Shown piece by piece: positions 45,108-53,966 of a stretch of DNA of 64,000 nucleotides (position 1 is its first letter; the number at the start of each line of letters is the position of its first letter). The translations under genes were made by a program, and so were the position numbers. Under the pieces are notes generated by a model. That model ran no database searches. It was not told the origin of the DNA and saw nothing but the letters and a program-made list of their open reading frames with translations. The stretch lies in assembly GCA_002415085.1 (NCBI GenBank), contig DIBV01000012.1:17964-81963 (forward strand), read 5' to 3'. The DNA comes from Arsukibacterium sp. UBA5043. GTDB taxonomy: Bacteria > Pseudomonadota > Gammaproteobacteria > Enterobacterales > Alteromonadaceae.

Positions 45108-46264
45108 ACTGAGAGTTTTTGCTGAAGCTGTTGTAATAAGGCCTGATAAATATCCGCGAGCACGGTCAGGTCATGGATAGAAACACATTCATTTACTTTA
45201 TGAATTGTGGCGTTGCAGGGCCCGAGCTCTACAACCTGAGCACCCGTTGGCGCAATAAATCGGCCATCCGAAGTACCACCTGTGGTTTCCAACCGAGGAC
45301 TGAAACCCTGCAGCTGCTCAACGGCATTAACTACGGCTTCCACTAAACTGCCGCTATCGGTGAGAAAGGGTAAACCATTCAGCGTCCAGTCTAACTGATA
45401 ATTGAGCCCATATTTGTCCAGCATTGCGTATACCCGTTGTTGTAATTGCTCTGCTGTCACTTCGGTACTGTAACGGAAATTAAACATCACTTTCAGCTCG
45501 CCGGGTACAACATTGGAGGCACCGGTACCCGCATTAATGTTGGCAATCTGAAAACTGGTAGCTGGAAAATAGCGATTACCCATATCCCATTGTTCATTAG
45601 CCAATTCTGCCAGCGCCGGTGCGGCTTTATGCACCGGATTATCAGCCAGATGCGGGTAGGCTACATGACCCTGAATACCGTGCACTGTCAGATGGCCGGT
45701 TAGTGAGCCACGACGGCCATTTTTAATTACATCCGCTAATTTCTGACCACTGGAGGGTTCGCCCACCAGGCACCAGTCTATTTTTTCATTTCTGGCTTCC
45801 AGGGTTTCAATTACCCGAACGGTTCCGTTAATAAAGGGACCTTCTTCGTCACTGGTAATCAGGTACGCAATGTTGAACGCAGGGTTGGGGTATTCCGCTA
45901 AAAAGCGCTCGGTGGCAACAACCATTGCCGCCAGGCTTCCTTTCATATCTGCTGCACCCCTGCCGAACAAATTATCACCAATAATTGAGGGAGTGAAGGG
46001 TGGGGTATGCCACTGTGCTAAGGGCCCACTAGGCACAACATCAGTATGGCCGGCAAAACAAAAAAGTGGTTTATCACTACCATGCCGGGCCCACATATTT
46101 AATGTGTCTGCAAATTCCAGCATTTCTATGTCAAAACCGATTGCTGCTAACCGCTTTGCCATTAATGGCTGGCATCCCGCATCTGACGGGGTAACCGATT
46201 CTCTTGCCATTAAATCCATTGCCAATGAAAGCACCGGGTTTTGTTGTGGATCAAGCCAGCTCAT
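45104..46264 (-). CDS. dapE: Succinyl-diaminopimelate desuccinylase
   Basis: A 386-residue zinc enzyme (E. coli 375) that makes LL-diaminopimelate for lysine and peptidoglycan. Visible: [12 protein letters not shown] with the first His, [12 protein letters not shown] with the bridging Asp, [13 protein letters not shown] with the catalytic Glu, and TSGG-type [23 protein letters not shown] with the closing ligands. The start [18 protein letters not shown] is at 46264; the longer open frame adds non-family residues. It is one base after the ArsC-like gene. Confidence 0.95.
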   Translation of the reverse strand: MSWLDPQQNPVLSLAMDLMARESVTPSDAGCQPLMAKRLAAIGFDIEMLEFADTLNMWARHGSDKPLFCFAGHTDVVPSGPLAQWHTPPFTPSIIGDNLFGRGAADMKGSLAAMVVATERFLAEYPNPAFNIAYLITSDEEGPFINGTVRVIETLEARNEKIDWCLVGEPSSGQKLADVIKNGRRGSLTGHLTVHGIQGHVAYPHLADNPVHKAAPALAELANEQWDMGNRYFPATSFQIANINAGTGASNVVPGELKVMFNFRYSTEVTAEQLQQRVYAMLDKYGLNYQLDWTLNGLPFLTDSGSLVEAVVNAVEQLQGFSPRLETTGGTSDGRFIAPTGAQVVELGPCNATIHKVNECVSIHDLTVLADIYQALLQQLQQKLSV

Positions 46265-46265
46265 T

Positions 46266-46613
46266 TTAGTTTTCCAGAAGTTGTTGATAGGTTTCGGTAT
46301 TGAAGCCAAGAATATAGGTGTCATTCACTTGCAAAAGTGGTCTCTTAATCATGGCGGGTTGTTGTAGCATCAGGTTCAGAGCCAGGGGTTCTGTAAGGTT
46401 ACTGCGGGTGTCTGACGGTAACGCCCGATACGTGGTACCGCGGGTGTTTAATAGGTTTTGCCACCCAAGGTGCAGACTAAAGTCAGCCAGTTGCTTTGCT
46501 GTCAAACCGTCCTGCCGGTAGTCGATAAACTGATAGTCCAGTTGATGCTGCTCGAGCCATTTCCGGGCTTTTTTAATGGTGTCGCAGTTTTTGATACCGT
46601 ACATTTTAATCAT
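46266..46613 (-). CDS. yffB: ArsC/Spx-family protein (YffB-like)
   Basis: A 115-residue thioredoxin-fold protein. Its redox site is [14 protein letters not shown] (Cys10 region), and the family C-terminus [20 protein letters not shown] is intact. This KNCDT form is YffB, not a true arsenate reductase; E. coli yffB is the gene directly before dapE, as here. The function is uncertain; a glutathione-dependent thiol reductase is suggested in the literature. It heads the operon with dapE, vanY and the DUF2897 gene. Confidence 0.92.
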   Translation of the reverse strand: MIKMYGIKNCDTIKKARKWLEQHQLDYQFIDYRQDGLTAKQLADFSLHLGWQNLLNTRGTTYRALPSDTRSNLTEPLALNLMLQQPAMIKRPLLQVNDTYILGFNTETYQQLLEN

Positions 46614-47169
46614 AAAAATTCGTCCATTCTTCGCGTTGGGTTGCTTAATAAAAGCAACACTTAGCGTTTCGCTTGTTCACAACCGGTTCTAATCTTACGC
46701 AATACTATCGTAATAATAATTTATTTTCCGTAGTTAGTTACGCTTAATATCGAATTATAAAAGGCTCTGACCTGTCTGGTTTCTCTTAACATGTCAGAAA
46801 GATGACTTGATGATGAATATTTGTCGAAACGTCGTTTTTTTTTGGTAAAAATACTGACAGCACATGATTTTTAAGCGTCTCAGCTGCAAAACTTGTCCAC
46901 AGCTTCTGTGGGTAAGATTGTTGGTAACACCAAGGAATCACTTTAAGCTTATGGAAATTATGAATATATTATTTGGCCTGAAAGTTGCAAAAGTCTTTAA
47001 CGCTCAATTTGAACGCTATTTAAGTTAAAAACAAAAGTTGCTGTGTTATGAGGATCAGTTTAAGTGCTTGAGCTTGCCGCCGGACGATGCACTGATACAT
47101 TTTGTCCTGCGCAACGTAAAGCAGATATGCTAAAGTAATAGCTAGCCGTTGTAATCGGTAGAGGCTTTG
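46614..47169. other. Gene-poor intergenic region with palindromes
   Basis: This 556-base gap holds no confident gene. It contains an inverted repeat GTTGC...GCAAC near 46640-46656, a T-rich run at 46835-46844, and TTGTCCACA (46893-46901) facing TGTGGGTAA (46907-46915), each one mismatch from the DnaA box TTATCCACA on opposite strands with a central CCACAG-CTT-CTGTGG palindrome. A short frame of about 25 codons starts at 46951 (MEIMNILFGLKVAKVFNAQF...) without a good ribosome binding site. I see no sRNA family. Confidence 0.4.
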
Positions 47170-47613
47170 ATGATGAAATTAGTTGCGATATTACAGGAAG
47201 GGCGTTACTACAGTCAGGTGTGGCCGGTGAAGCCGGAGCTTAATGCATTATTTCCGGAAAATAAGATTATTCAGCTAACCAATCTTGGCTTGCGGTTTTT
47301 GCCTGGACTTGCCGTACTGACCGCGTTTTTCCAGCTAACGTTTCTTGGCAGCGATTTTACCGGACAGATTTTAGCGATGATGTTATTTATTTTATCCTTG
47401 CCGCTACAGGGCTGGTATTGGCTTGGGGTTCGAGCCTCAACGCAGTTGCCTCCACCGCTGGTAAGCTGGTGCCGGCAAATTCGTCAGCAAATGCAAGAGC
47501 AGGGCGTCAAACCGCTGCTCGTTAGTGAACCGCGTAATTATTTAGATTTAGCCAATACATTGGCGACAGCATATAAACAACTGGATAAAACATTTATGCG
47601 GCCCTGGCTATAG
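47170..47613 (+). CDS. yfbV: UPF0208 membrane protein YfbV
   Basis: A 147-residue inner-membrane protein with two hydrophobic segments (LRFLPGLAVLTAFFQLTFLG, ILAMMLFILSLPLQGWYWLG) and the family marks GRYYSQVWPVKPELNALFPENKII and NTLATAYKQLDKTFMRPWL. It is the YfbV family; E. coli YfbV is implicated in Ter macrodomain insulation. The ATG at 47170 follows GAGG; the next codon is also ATG and equally usable. It is convergent with xthA. Confidence 0.9.
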   Translation: MMKLVAILQEGRYYSQVWPVKPELNALFPENKIIQLTNLGLRFLPGLAVLTAFFQLTFLGSDFTGQILAMMLFILSLPLQGWYWLGVRASTQLPPPLVSWCRQIRQQMQEQGVKPLLVSEPRNYLDLANTLATAYKQLDKTFMRPWL

Positions 47614-47635
47614 GGCGCATAAACATTAAACGCAG

Positions 47636-48451
47636 TTACTTTTCCAGTTTGAACACCGACCATACCGGTGCATGATCTGACGGTCTTTCAATGCCCCGTA
47701 ACTCATAATCAATACCAGATTCAATACAACACTCAGTGAGTGGTGCTGTGGCCATCACCACGTCGATACGCAGTCCTCTGTTATCGTTAAAGCCTTTTGA
47801 ACGATAATCAAACCAGCTGAACTGACTATTGTCATCAGGATACAAATGTCGATAGGTATCAATAAGGCCCCAATCTTTAAGCCGTTGTAACCATTCTCGT
47901 TCCTCTGGCAGAAAAGACGTTTTACCTTCACGTAGCCACCGCTTGGCATTAGCTTCGCCAATACCAATATCAGAATCAACAGGTGAAATGTTAATATCAC
48001 CGATGACTGAAAGGTAGTCATCAGGGCGATGGTGTTGTTCAATATAATGTTGCAAGTCAGCATAGAATTTTTCTTTCGCAGGGAATTTGGTCGGATGACT
48101 GCGATTTTCGCCCTGGGGAAAGTAACCATTCAGGACGGTCAGGGTTTTACCATTGGCCAGCAAATACTGACCAATCAGCATTCTGCGCTGAGCATCTTCT
48201 GCATCGCCGGGAAACCCATATTGCATATCCGTGGCTGCTTGTTTACTTAAAATAGCTACGCCATAATGTCCCTTCTGACCGAAATGGTACACGTGGTACC
48301 CCATAGCCATGACCTGTGTCATCGGAAATTCATCATCATGGACTTTGATTTCCTGCAAGCCAATAATATCGGGTTGGTGTTTATCAATCAGAGCCTGCAG
48401 TTGATGCAGTCTTGCGCGGATGCCATTAATATTAAAAGAGATTATTTTCAT
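47636..48451 (-). CDS. xthA: Exonuclease III
   Basis: A 271-residue enzyme (E. coli 268) that cuts at abasic sites and trims 3' ends in base-excision repair. The start [38 protein letters not shown] carries the Asn and Glu metal ligands; [15 protein letters not shown] supplies the catalytic Asp-Asn pair; [12 protein letters not shown] the last His. It is a single gene. Confidence 0.96.
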   Translation of the reverse strand: MKIISFNINGIRARLHQLQALIDKHQPDIIGLQEIKVHDDEFPMTQVMAMGYHVYHFGQKGHYGVAILSKQAATDMQYGFPGDAEDAQRRMLIGQYLLANGKTLTVLNGYFPQGENRSHPTKFPAKEKFYADLQHYIEQHHRPDDYLSVIGDINISPVDSDIGIGEANAKRWLREGKTSFLPEEREWLQRLKDWGLIDTYRHLYPDDNSQFSWFDYRSKGFNDNRGLRIDVVMATAPLTECCIESGIDYELRGIERPSDHAPVWSVFKLEK

Positions 48452-48544
48452 GTTGCTCTATATGCCTCAACCTGGAACAAGCTTGCATCATAGCATGCGA
48501 AGCGGTCAGACGGTAAGTGTCACCATACCTGGAGAACATTAACA

Positions 48545-49225
48545 TTGCGGGTTGATTATAAAATTGTCTACAGCCGTCGTCGAACACTGGCTATCGTTAT
48601 TCGCCATGGCCTGGTTACCGTTCGGGCACCGCTGGGTTGCAAAATCAAGCATATTGAGCACCTGATACAGACTAAACAGCCCTGGATACAGCGCCACTTA
48701 TCACATCAGCAGTCTCAACCTGCAGCATTAAGCTGGCAACAACGGGGGACATTGCTGTTCAAGGGAACATTATTGAACGTGGTGTGCAGCAGAGCAGCGA
48801 AAAGTAACATTTCTGTTGTCGGACATAACCTATTAATTGAGGTTAGCGATCGGGTTGCCAGCGTCAACCTGTCAGCATGGCAAAATCAACTGTTCAGTCA
48901 GTGGTTAAAAACGCAGGCCAATATGGTGTTTCAGCCACGTTTGTCATCGTGGGCTCAAACCATGGACATTTCTTTTCGTGAACTTAAGCTCGGGCAGTGG
49001 CAACGGCGCTGGGGTTATTGTGATAGCAATGGTGTAATCGGTCTCAATTGGCGGCTTATTATGGCACCAGAGTGGGTTTCTGACTATGTAATGGTCCATG
49101 AGTTAGCTCATCGCGAGGTCATGGACCACTCAGCAGCGTTTTGGCAGATCATTGACCGTTACGTACCGGAATACCCACAGGCACAAGCCTGGCTGAGCTA
49201 TTATCAGCAACAGTTGGTAAAATAA
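48545..49225 (+). CDS. ygjP: YgjP-like M48 metallopeptidase (DUF45)
   Basis: A 226-residue protein of the YgjP/DUF45 type, a SprT-like zinc protease fold. The zinc site VMVHELAHREVMDHSAAFW lies near residues 183-200, with the substrate-side segment GYCDSNGVIGLNWRLIMAPEWVSDYVM before it. It starts with TTG after GGAG. E. coli YgjP is a poorly studied homologue; a role in proteolysis near DNA is suggested only by fold similarity. It stands alone. Confidence 0.88.
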   Translation: MRVDYKIVYSRRRTLAIVIRHGLVTVRAPLGCKIKHIEHLIQTKQPWIQRHLSHQQSQPAALSWQQRGTLLFKGTLLNVVCSRAAKSNISVVGHNLLIEVSDRVASVNLSAWQNQLFSQWLKTQANMVFQPRLSSWAQTMDISFRELKLGQWQRRWGYCDSNGVIGLNWRLIMAPEWVSDYVMVHELAHREVMDHSAAFWQIIDRYVPEYPQAQAWLSYYQQQLVK

Positions 49226-49251
49226 CGCCGTTCTCATGCTGTGACGGGAAG

Positions 49252-49279
49252 AAAAAAAAGCGCCGGTATAATACCGGCG
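49252..49279 (-). terminator. Orphan intrinsic terminator on the minus strand
   Basis: CGCCGGTA-TAA-TACCGGCG (49261-49279) is followed on the minus strand by a G/C and eight U residues (the a-run at 49252-49259). Its polarity stops transcripts coming from 49280-49490, yet no minus-strand gene is known there. Read on the plus strand after ygjP it has no U-tail. Confidence 0.7.
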
Positions 49280-49490
49280 ATAAACTAAGGACAACTCAAT
49301 TTCAGGGAGAGAAGTAAACACAACATTACAACTATTAACTGAGACCGGCCAATTTTAAAAAGATTCCAAAAATAATATTTTTTTTCTCTTTTTGCATTTT
49401 CACGTGTATTTGGTTTACTCTTCCTGGCAAATTTAGGCTGGTGACCCTAAGGTCGTTGTTCTGGCCAGAATACAGATAATGGAAGTAAAC

Positions 49491-50225
49491 ATGACCAATC
49501 GACTACGATTATTGCAACTGAGTAAATTGCTTGATGTTACCCGATTAAATGATGCTGATGATACTCAGCAGATGGCGCAATGGTTAGAGCAGCTACCACA
49601 GTTGCCGGTAGCTGTTGCTGCATATTGTGTTTACCCCTCGTATTTAACTCAGGTTAGCCTTGTTAGCTCTGAGTCTGAACAGCCGAGTAATTTAGCCACA
49701 GTTGTAAACTTTCCCGATGGCAATGCGTCGCTCGAAGTCGTTTGTCAGCAAATTGATGAAGCGCTGTCAGCCGGGGCCTCTGAAATTGATTGTGTTATTC
49801 CTTATCAAGCGCTGATGCGCGGCGAACACCAGTATGTTAGTACATTTTTGGATGGCGTACGCCATGCATGCGGTGCGCATTGCTTGAAAGTGATTATTGA
49901 GTCTGGTGAGCTTATTACTGCCCAGCAGGTTGCCAAAGCAACTGAGTTGGCCATAGAGGCTGGTGCTGATTTTGTTAAATCGTCAACCGGTAAAGTGGCC
50001 GTTGGAATAACAGAGGAAGCGGCCCGGATTATGCTGACTATAATTGCTGCTGCAAACCGTCCTGTAGGTTTTAAAGCCTCGGGTGGGGTACGCACTGTGG
50101 GCCAGGCATTGCAATTGATAGACCTCTATGAACAAATAACCGGAATTACTGCTACCAGCGCAACGATGCGGATTGGTGCCAGCACACTGGTATCTGAATT
50201 AGCGGAACAGCTTGCCGCGTGCTAA
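49491..50225 (+). CDS. deoC: Deoxyribose-phosphate aldolase
   Basis: A 244-residue class I aldolase of deoxynucleoside breakdown. The Schiff-base Lys163 is in ADFVKSSTGK; the second lysine is in GFKASGGVRT; CVYPSYLTQV and ASEIDCVIPYQALM are family segments. The start at 49491 follows GGAAG by five bases. No deoA, deoB or deoD follows, so the gene is separated from the usual deo operon. No obvious DeoR or CytR site was identified upstream. Confidence 0.93.
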   Translation: MTNRLRLLQLSKLLDVTRLNDADDTQQMAQWLEQLPQLPVAVAAYCVYPSYLTQVSLVSSESEQPSNLATVVNFPDGNASLEVVCQQIDEALSAGASEIDCVIPYQALMRGEHQYVSTFLDGVRHACGAHCLKVIIESGELITAQQVAKATELAIEAGADFVKSSTGKVAVGITEEAARIMLTIIAAANRPVGFKASGGVRTVGQALQLIDLYEQITGITATSATMRIGASTLVSELAEQLAAC

Positions 50226-50253
50226 TGAACTGAAGGCTATCTTTCTTGACATT

Positions 50254-51885
50254 TTAACGTCTTTTTTCCTGTTTTAACTGCGAAAATTGACTAAGTAGTT
50301 CCTCATAGCGTTTACGGTGATGTTCAGGTAATGGCATATTATCAACAATTCTGAACGCTTTTTTACAGCGCTCCAACATACTATTACCTGGCGCTTTGCT
50401 ATGGGTTTTAAGCAATTGCAGACTGGTTTGAATAACGTTCAGGGCGCAGCCTGTATTCATCGGTGCCAATTCCAATGCTTGCTCGAATAGGGCAAGTGCC
50501 GCAAGATGCTGGCCCTCTTTGTATTGCCGGATGCCGTCTTTGTTTAATTGAGCAAAATATTGCTGCTGAGATTGTTTCTGCAGCTCTTGCTCTGACAATA
50601 CACGCTCGAGCACCGGATCTTCTCGTTGCTCAGCGCTAATAAGAGTTGCCAGCTGGTCCGCCTGTTCAAACTCTCCTATCTGATTAAGTAGTAGTACGGT
50701 ATCAGGTAAAACCTGTTGCTGTGTGCCAGCAACTTCTGCTACCGAAGCGTAAGTTTTTTTTGCCTGAAACTGCTGACCATTTACTGAGTCTAGTCTGGCT
50801 TGACATAGAATTTCAAAAAGATCAAAGTCAGTTTCTCTGATCAAGCTGTCATCACGACGCGCCCGTTGCAAAGCAATTGCTACTTCCTGTGAATAACGAT
50901 TGCGTTGCTGTGGATCGTTGCTCATAGTTGCTGCGGCGATGATACTTCGAATGTAGTTATATAAATGACTAATATCCTGACGAATAGAGCGACGGGTTAT
51001 TTCATACAGCTGTTTACTGGCTAGCACCTTAGCAGTGGTATCGTCTAACGCGTGAGCGATATCCATGTATAAATACTGGCGCTGCATAGAGTAGGGGGCA
51101 ATGTCAGCCGCAGCCTGGATGCTAACGAATGCCTGCTCAGGATCATCTTCAGCCAGATAACTACGTGCTTTTATATCATAAGCTTCCGCAAATAAGCGGT
51201 TTTCTTCCAGTGCTTCATCGCACAATGTCTGGCATTCAGCAAAGCGTTGTTGCTCAAAACACAACCTGGCCATCAGTAGTAGCGCCCAGCCATTTCTTCT
51301 CAATTCAAGGCAGCTCTGCAATACCTGCTCTGCTTCAGTAAATCGTTTTAATAATATAAATCTTTCAGTAAGTACGCGTTTACAGAACTGCTGATAGCGA
51401 CCTGCTTCAGCGATTTCGAGTTGACAAAGCGTAATAACCTGTTCGGAATCGTTGTCATATAAAGCTTGAAATAATTTGGCCAGCTGCTCTTTTTTATGTT
51501 GGATCCGAATTATTCTGCTTCGCAAGACACTTTGAGAAAACGGTTTTACCAGATAATCATCAGGTTCGAGTTCAACCGCACTAACAACCACCGGTACTGA
51601 ATTTTCTCCGGTGATTAACATAAATATACTATGGGGTTTTAGCAGCTTCTTTTCCCGCAGATCTTCGAGTAATTGTTTACCGTTTTTACCGATACCCAAG
51701 TGGTAATCAACGAACAGTATATCGAAATCAACATTACTGCATTTAGCTAGCGCCTGCTCACCGGTTGGTGCAAACGCAACATTTGTTGCACCCATTGAGT
51801 AAAGCACCCCTTTAAACATTAACTGGAATGCTCGTTGGTCATCAACAATCAGTACTCGTTGATTTTCCAAAGTCTTAGTTTGCAT
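50254..51885 (-). CDS. Response regulator with TPR-like C-terminal region
   Basis: A 543-residue protein. Residues 9-130 are a receiver domain: VLIVDDQRAF with Asp15/Asp16, the phospho-acceptor Asp60 in ILFVDYHLG, and Lys114 in DDYLVKPFS. Residues about 150-530 are helical repeats of the TPR type (RFILLKRFTEAEQVLQSCLELRRNGWALLLMARLCFEQQRFAECQTLCDEAL and similar), ending in a Gln/Lys-rich tail. There is no DNA-binding or enzyme output domain, so output is probably by protein binding. Such fusions are frequent in Alteromonadales and Vibrio. No kinase is nearby. A good AAGG site precedes the ATG. Confidence 0.9.
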   Translation of the reverse strand: MQTKTLENQRVLIVDDQRAFQLMFKGVLYSMGATNVAFAPTGEQALAKCSNVDFDILFVDYHLGIGKNGKQLLEDLREKKLLKPHSIFMLITGENSVPVVVSAVELEPDDYLVKPFSQSVLRSRIIRIQHKKEQLAKLFQALYDNDSEQVITLCQLEIAEAGRYQQFCKRVLTERFILLKRFTEAEQVLQSCLELRRNGWALLLMARLCFEQQRFAECQTLCDEALEENRLFAEAYDIKARSYLAEDDPEQAFVSIQAAADIAPYSMQRQYLYMDIAHALDDTTAKVLASKQLYEITRRSIRQDISHLYNYIRSIIAAATMSNDPQQRNRYSQEVAIALQRARRDDSLIRETDFDLFEILCQARLDSVNGQQFQAKKTYASVAEVAGTQQQVLPDTVLLLNQIGEFEQADQLATLISAEQREDPVLERVLSEQELQKQSQQQYFAQLNKDGIRQYKEGQHLAALALFEQALELAPMNTGCALNVIQTSLQLLKTHSKAPGNSMLERCKKAFRIVDNMPLPEHHRKRYEELLSQFSQLKQEKRR

Positions 51886-52002
51886 TAGCGCCTTACACCA
51901 TAGCCAGAATATGCTAAGTGTCGGAAATATAGCGTGGTTTAGCAAGTTAATTCAGTAAGTGCAAAGTAGTAAAACGTGAGAGGTAGGTAAAATCGCAAGA
52001 AA

Positions 52003-52087
<85 letters not shown>

Positions 52088-52099
52088 ACGAGTGCGCGC

Positions 52100-52127
52100 A
52101 TCTTATCAAACTGTCTTTTGATGTAAA
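52100..52127 (-). promoter_or_regulatory. Likely tRNA-Tyr promoter
   Basis: On the minus strand TTTACA (52122-52127) and TAAGAT (52100-52105), 16 bases apart, are followed by GCGCGC. The G/C-rich discriminator is typical of stable-RNA promoters under stringent control. It lies 13 bases upstream of the mature tRNA 5' end. Confidence 0.55.
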
Positions 52128-52192
52128 GCATTTTACTTAACTTTTTTAGTCAACTGCCGATAAACCAAACAACGCCTGTTAACTAAGCTGCT

Positions 52193-52669
52193 ATGACAAC
52201 TATTATTAATGAATGGCAATTGGATTGCCGGCTGAATAAAGCACTTAATCAGCACCACAGATCAGACTTTTCATTATGGTTGGCGTTTTTGTCACCTGCC
52301 ATTGATGAAATGGCAGAATTTCAGACGCCAAAGTTTGAACCCCCCAAGCAAAAAGCTGATTTATATGCCAGATTATCTTTGATTAGAGCAAGGGATTTCG
52401 GTTGGCAAGCGCATGACTTGGTAAAATTAACCAGTCAGAGCGCGGCATTGAGTTCGGGAGGACTTCGTCAACTTAAATTACAACAATATTTAGCAGCAGG
52501 GCCACTGGTACTTGTGGATGATAAAAGCAAGCTTGCGCCGGAGCTGATGCAAAATTTAGATGCACACAGCAAACGCCGGCGTGAGGGCGGCAAAATGGAG
52601 CGACCCGAGGCCGACCCAACGGCATTATATGAAATTTTGCAGGAATTACAGCGAACCAATGCAGCATGA
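52193..52669 (+). CDS. Small conserved protein, possibly VC2046/SO_2500 family
   Basis: A 158-residue cytoplasmic protein without membrane parts. It contains LNQHHRSDFSLWLAFLSPAIDEMAEFQTP near the start and a charged C-terminal tail. The pattern recalls the family named VC2046/SO_2500, but I cannot verify this. Function unknown. It is convergent with the YchJ gene, three bases apart. Confidence 0.6.
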   Translation: MTTIINEWQLDCRLNKALNQHHRSDFSLWLAFLSPAIDEMAEFQTPKFEPPKQKADLYARLSLIRARDFGWQAHDLVKLTSQSAALSSGGLRQLKLQQYLAAGPLVLVDDKSKLAPELMQNLDAHSKRRREGGKMERPEADPTALYEILQELQRTNAA

Positions 52670-52671
52670 TC

Positions 52672-53199
52672 TCAAGCTAAGGTATGCCTTGGGCCATGCT
52701 CACTATTGCCTGAAATCATATGCAACGTACAATGTTTAAACTTATTACCACTGCCACAGGGGCACTTATCGTTACGCCCTATGGTTTTCGGTAAAGTGGC
52801 AGCAATATCACCATCACTGTAGTACCACTGGTCGGTTAGTATGAATCGGGATTGCTCTGCCAGAGTTTCCAGCTTATTACCATTGATATAGCTGGCTACA
52901 AAACTAACTTGGCTCTTATGTGCTGCAATGTAATTATCGATGTCTGAACTACTGGTAATATTGGTAATGGTTAAACCAATAAAGTGCACTGCAGTGGCAA
53001 ATTCTGCAATTTGTGTTTTTGGATTAGCTTTGCGCAGGTCCGGATAGTTGGTCGCATATAGATAATCAATAGCTTTATGGCAATACGCACTGTAGCGTGA
53101 GCGCATCAACTCAATACCACTTTCTGCTTTAACCTTTCCATCAAGCAGGGGCTGACAACAATTACTGAAACGCTTTCCAGAGCAACAATAGCAGTACAC
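52672..53199 (-). CDS. ychJ: YchJ-like protein with two SEC-C-type Cys motifs
   Basis: A 175-residue UPF0225 protein. The N-terminal CYCCSGKRFSNCC and the C-terminal NDKCPCGSGNKFKHC are SEC-C-type zinc motifs; the middle part ELMRSRYSAYCHKAIDYLYATNYPDL is the NTF2-like YchJ core. I place the start at GTG 53199, after GAGG, because that gives the usual short run before the first Cys; a TTG at 53220 is the alternative. Function unknown, though SEC-C motifs often bind zinc and ribosome or SecB partners. Confidence 0.85.
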   Translation of the reverse strand: MYCYCCSGKRFSNCCQPLLDGKVKAESGIELMRSRYSAYCHKAIDYLYATNYPDLRKANPKTQIAEFATAVHFIGLTITNITSSSDIDNYIAAHKSQVSFVASYINGNKLETLAEQSRFILTDQWYYSDGDIAATLPKTIGRNDKCPCGSGNKFKHCTLHMISGNSEHGPRHTLA

Positions 53200-53271
53200 A
53201 AATACCTCTAACACGAACAATCACAACAAATCCGACATTATACCCTACGTTAAGGCTTTCCTGCAGGACAG

Positions 53272-53745
53272 TTAATGCGCCTGTGTTGTTCTGGGCGAAA
53301 ACTGATATAACCATCGCTGCTGACTGGCGGCACATTGACTAAGTTGTTGCGTTAATTGTTCTGATATAGCGTCACTAAAATTTATCACTACCCTGCAACT
53401 GATGGCATGTAATAACTGGTGTAAGGTCGTCGCAAGGTTTTTAATCGCATTGGCATGGATAATCATTATCTTATCTGTCGGTAGCTGCAGGTATTTAGCC
53501 AGAGCTTTTGACGGAAGATGCGTTGGTGCAACCAACACAATCCAGCCTGTTTCGTGGCGATGACGCTGCAACAACTTAATTAACAGTTGTTCTGAGCTTG
53601 CAGGAGATTCTGCACTGAGCTGTTGATAAAAAGGAGTGGCAGAAGCAACTGCGGATGCTAGCCGCTGTAAGCGCCCGGTAGCACGTGTCACCGATAGCAC
53701 GGAGGCGTCTGAGCTAAGATTAGTAGAGGATGGCATTGGCAACAT
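53272..53745 (-). CDS. sulA: SOS cell-division inhibitor SulA
   Basis: A 157-residue protein with the SulA layout: a disordered N-terminus and a RecA-like core (TGWIVLVAPTHLPSKALAKYLQLPTDKIMIIHA, then a C-terminal INFSDAISEQLTQQL). SulA blocks FtsZ polymerisation when DNA is damaged. Two overlapping LexA boxes lie directly upstream, which supports the call more than the modest sequence similarity does. GGAG lies eight bases before the ATG. It has no umuDC or lexA partner in the window. Confidence 0.85.
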   Translation of the reverse strand: MLPMPSSTNLSSDASVLSVTRATGRLQRLASAVASATPFYQQLSAESPASSEQLLIKLLQRHRHETGWIVLVAPTHLPSKALAKYLQLPTDKIMIIHANAIKNLATTLHQLLHAISCRVVINFSDAISEQLTQQLSQCAASQQRWLYQFSPRTTQAH

Positions 53746-53757
53746 GATGTTCTCCGG

Positions 53758-53788
53758 CTGTGTTTATATACAGTGTATGAATATACAG
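53758..53788 (-). promoter_or_regulatory. Tandem LexA boxes of sulA
   Basis: CTGT-N8-ACAG is perfect at 53758-53773 (ctgtgtttatatacag). A second copy at 53773-53788 reads GTGT-N8-ACAG, one mismatch. The two sites share one base, lie 12 bases before the sulA start and are surrounded by A/T-rich DNA. Overlapping operators predict tight repression by two LexA dimers. Confidence 0.88.
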
Positions 53789-53966
53789 TAGTTGCTGTTT
53801 AATATAAAGGCAAGTATTTTTTATCGATGTTTTGCAAATATCAATCCCAGGCCGATTCAGCAGTAACCTCTATCGCAGCTGTTACTTATTTATTACTGGC
53901 TGGACCATTTGTTAGCTAATTTAGGCTAGAATGGCCGGCTTAAGTCAAAAAGTGAGTGCCTGATTG

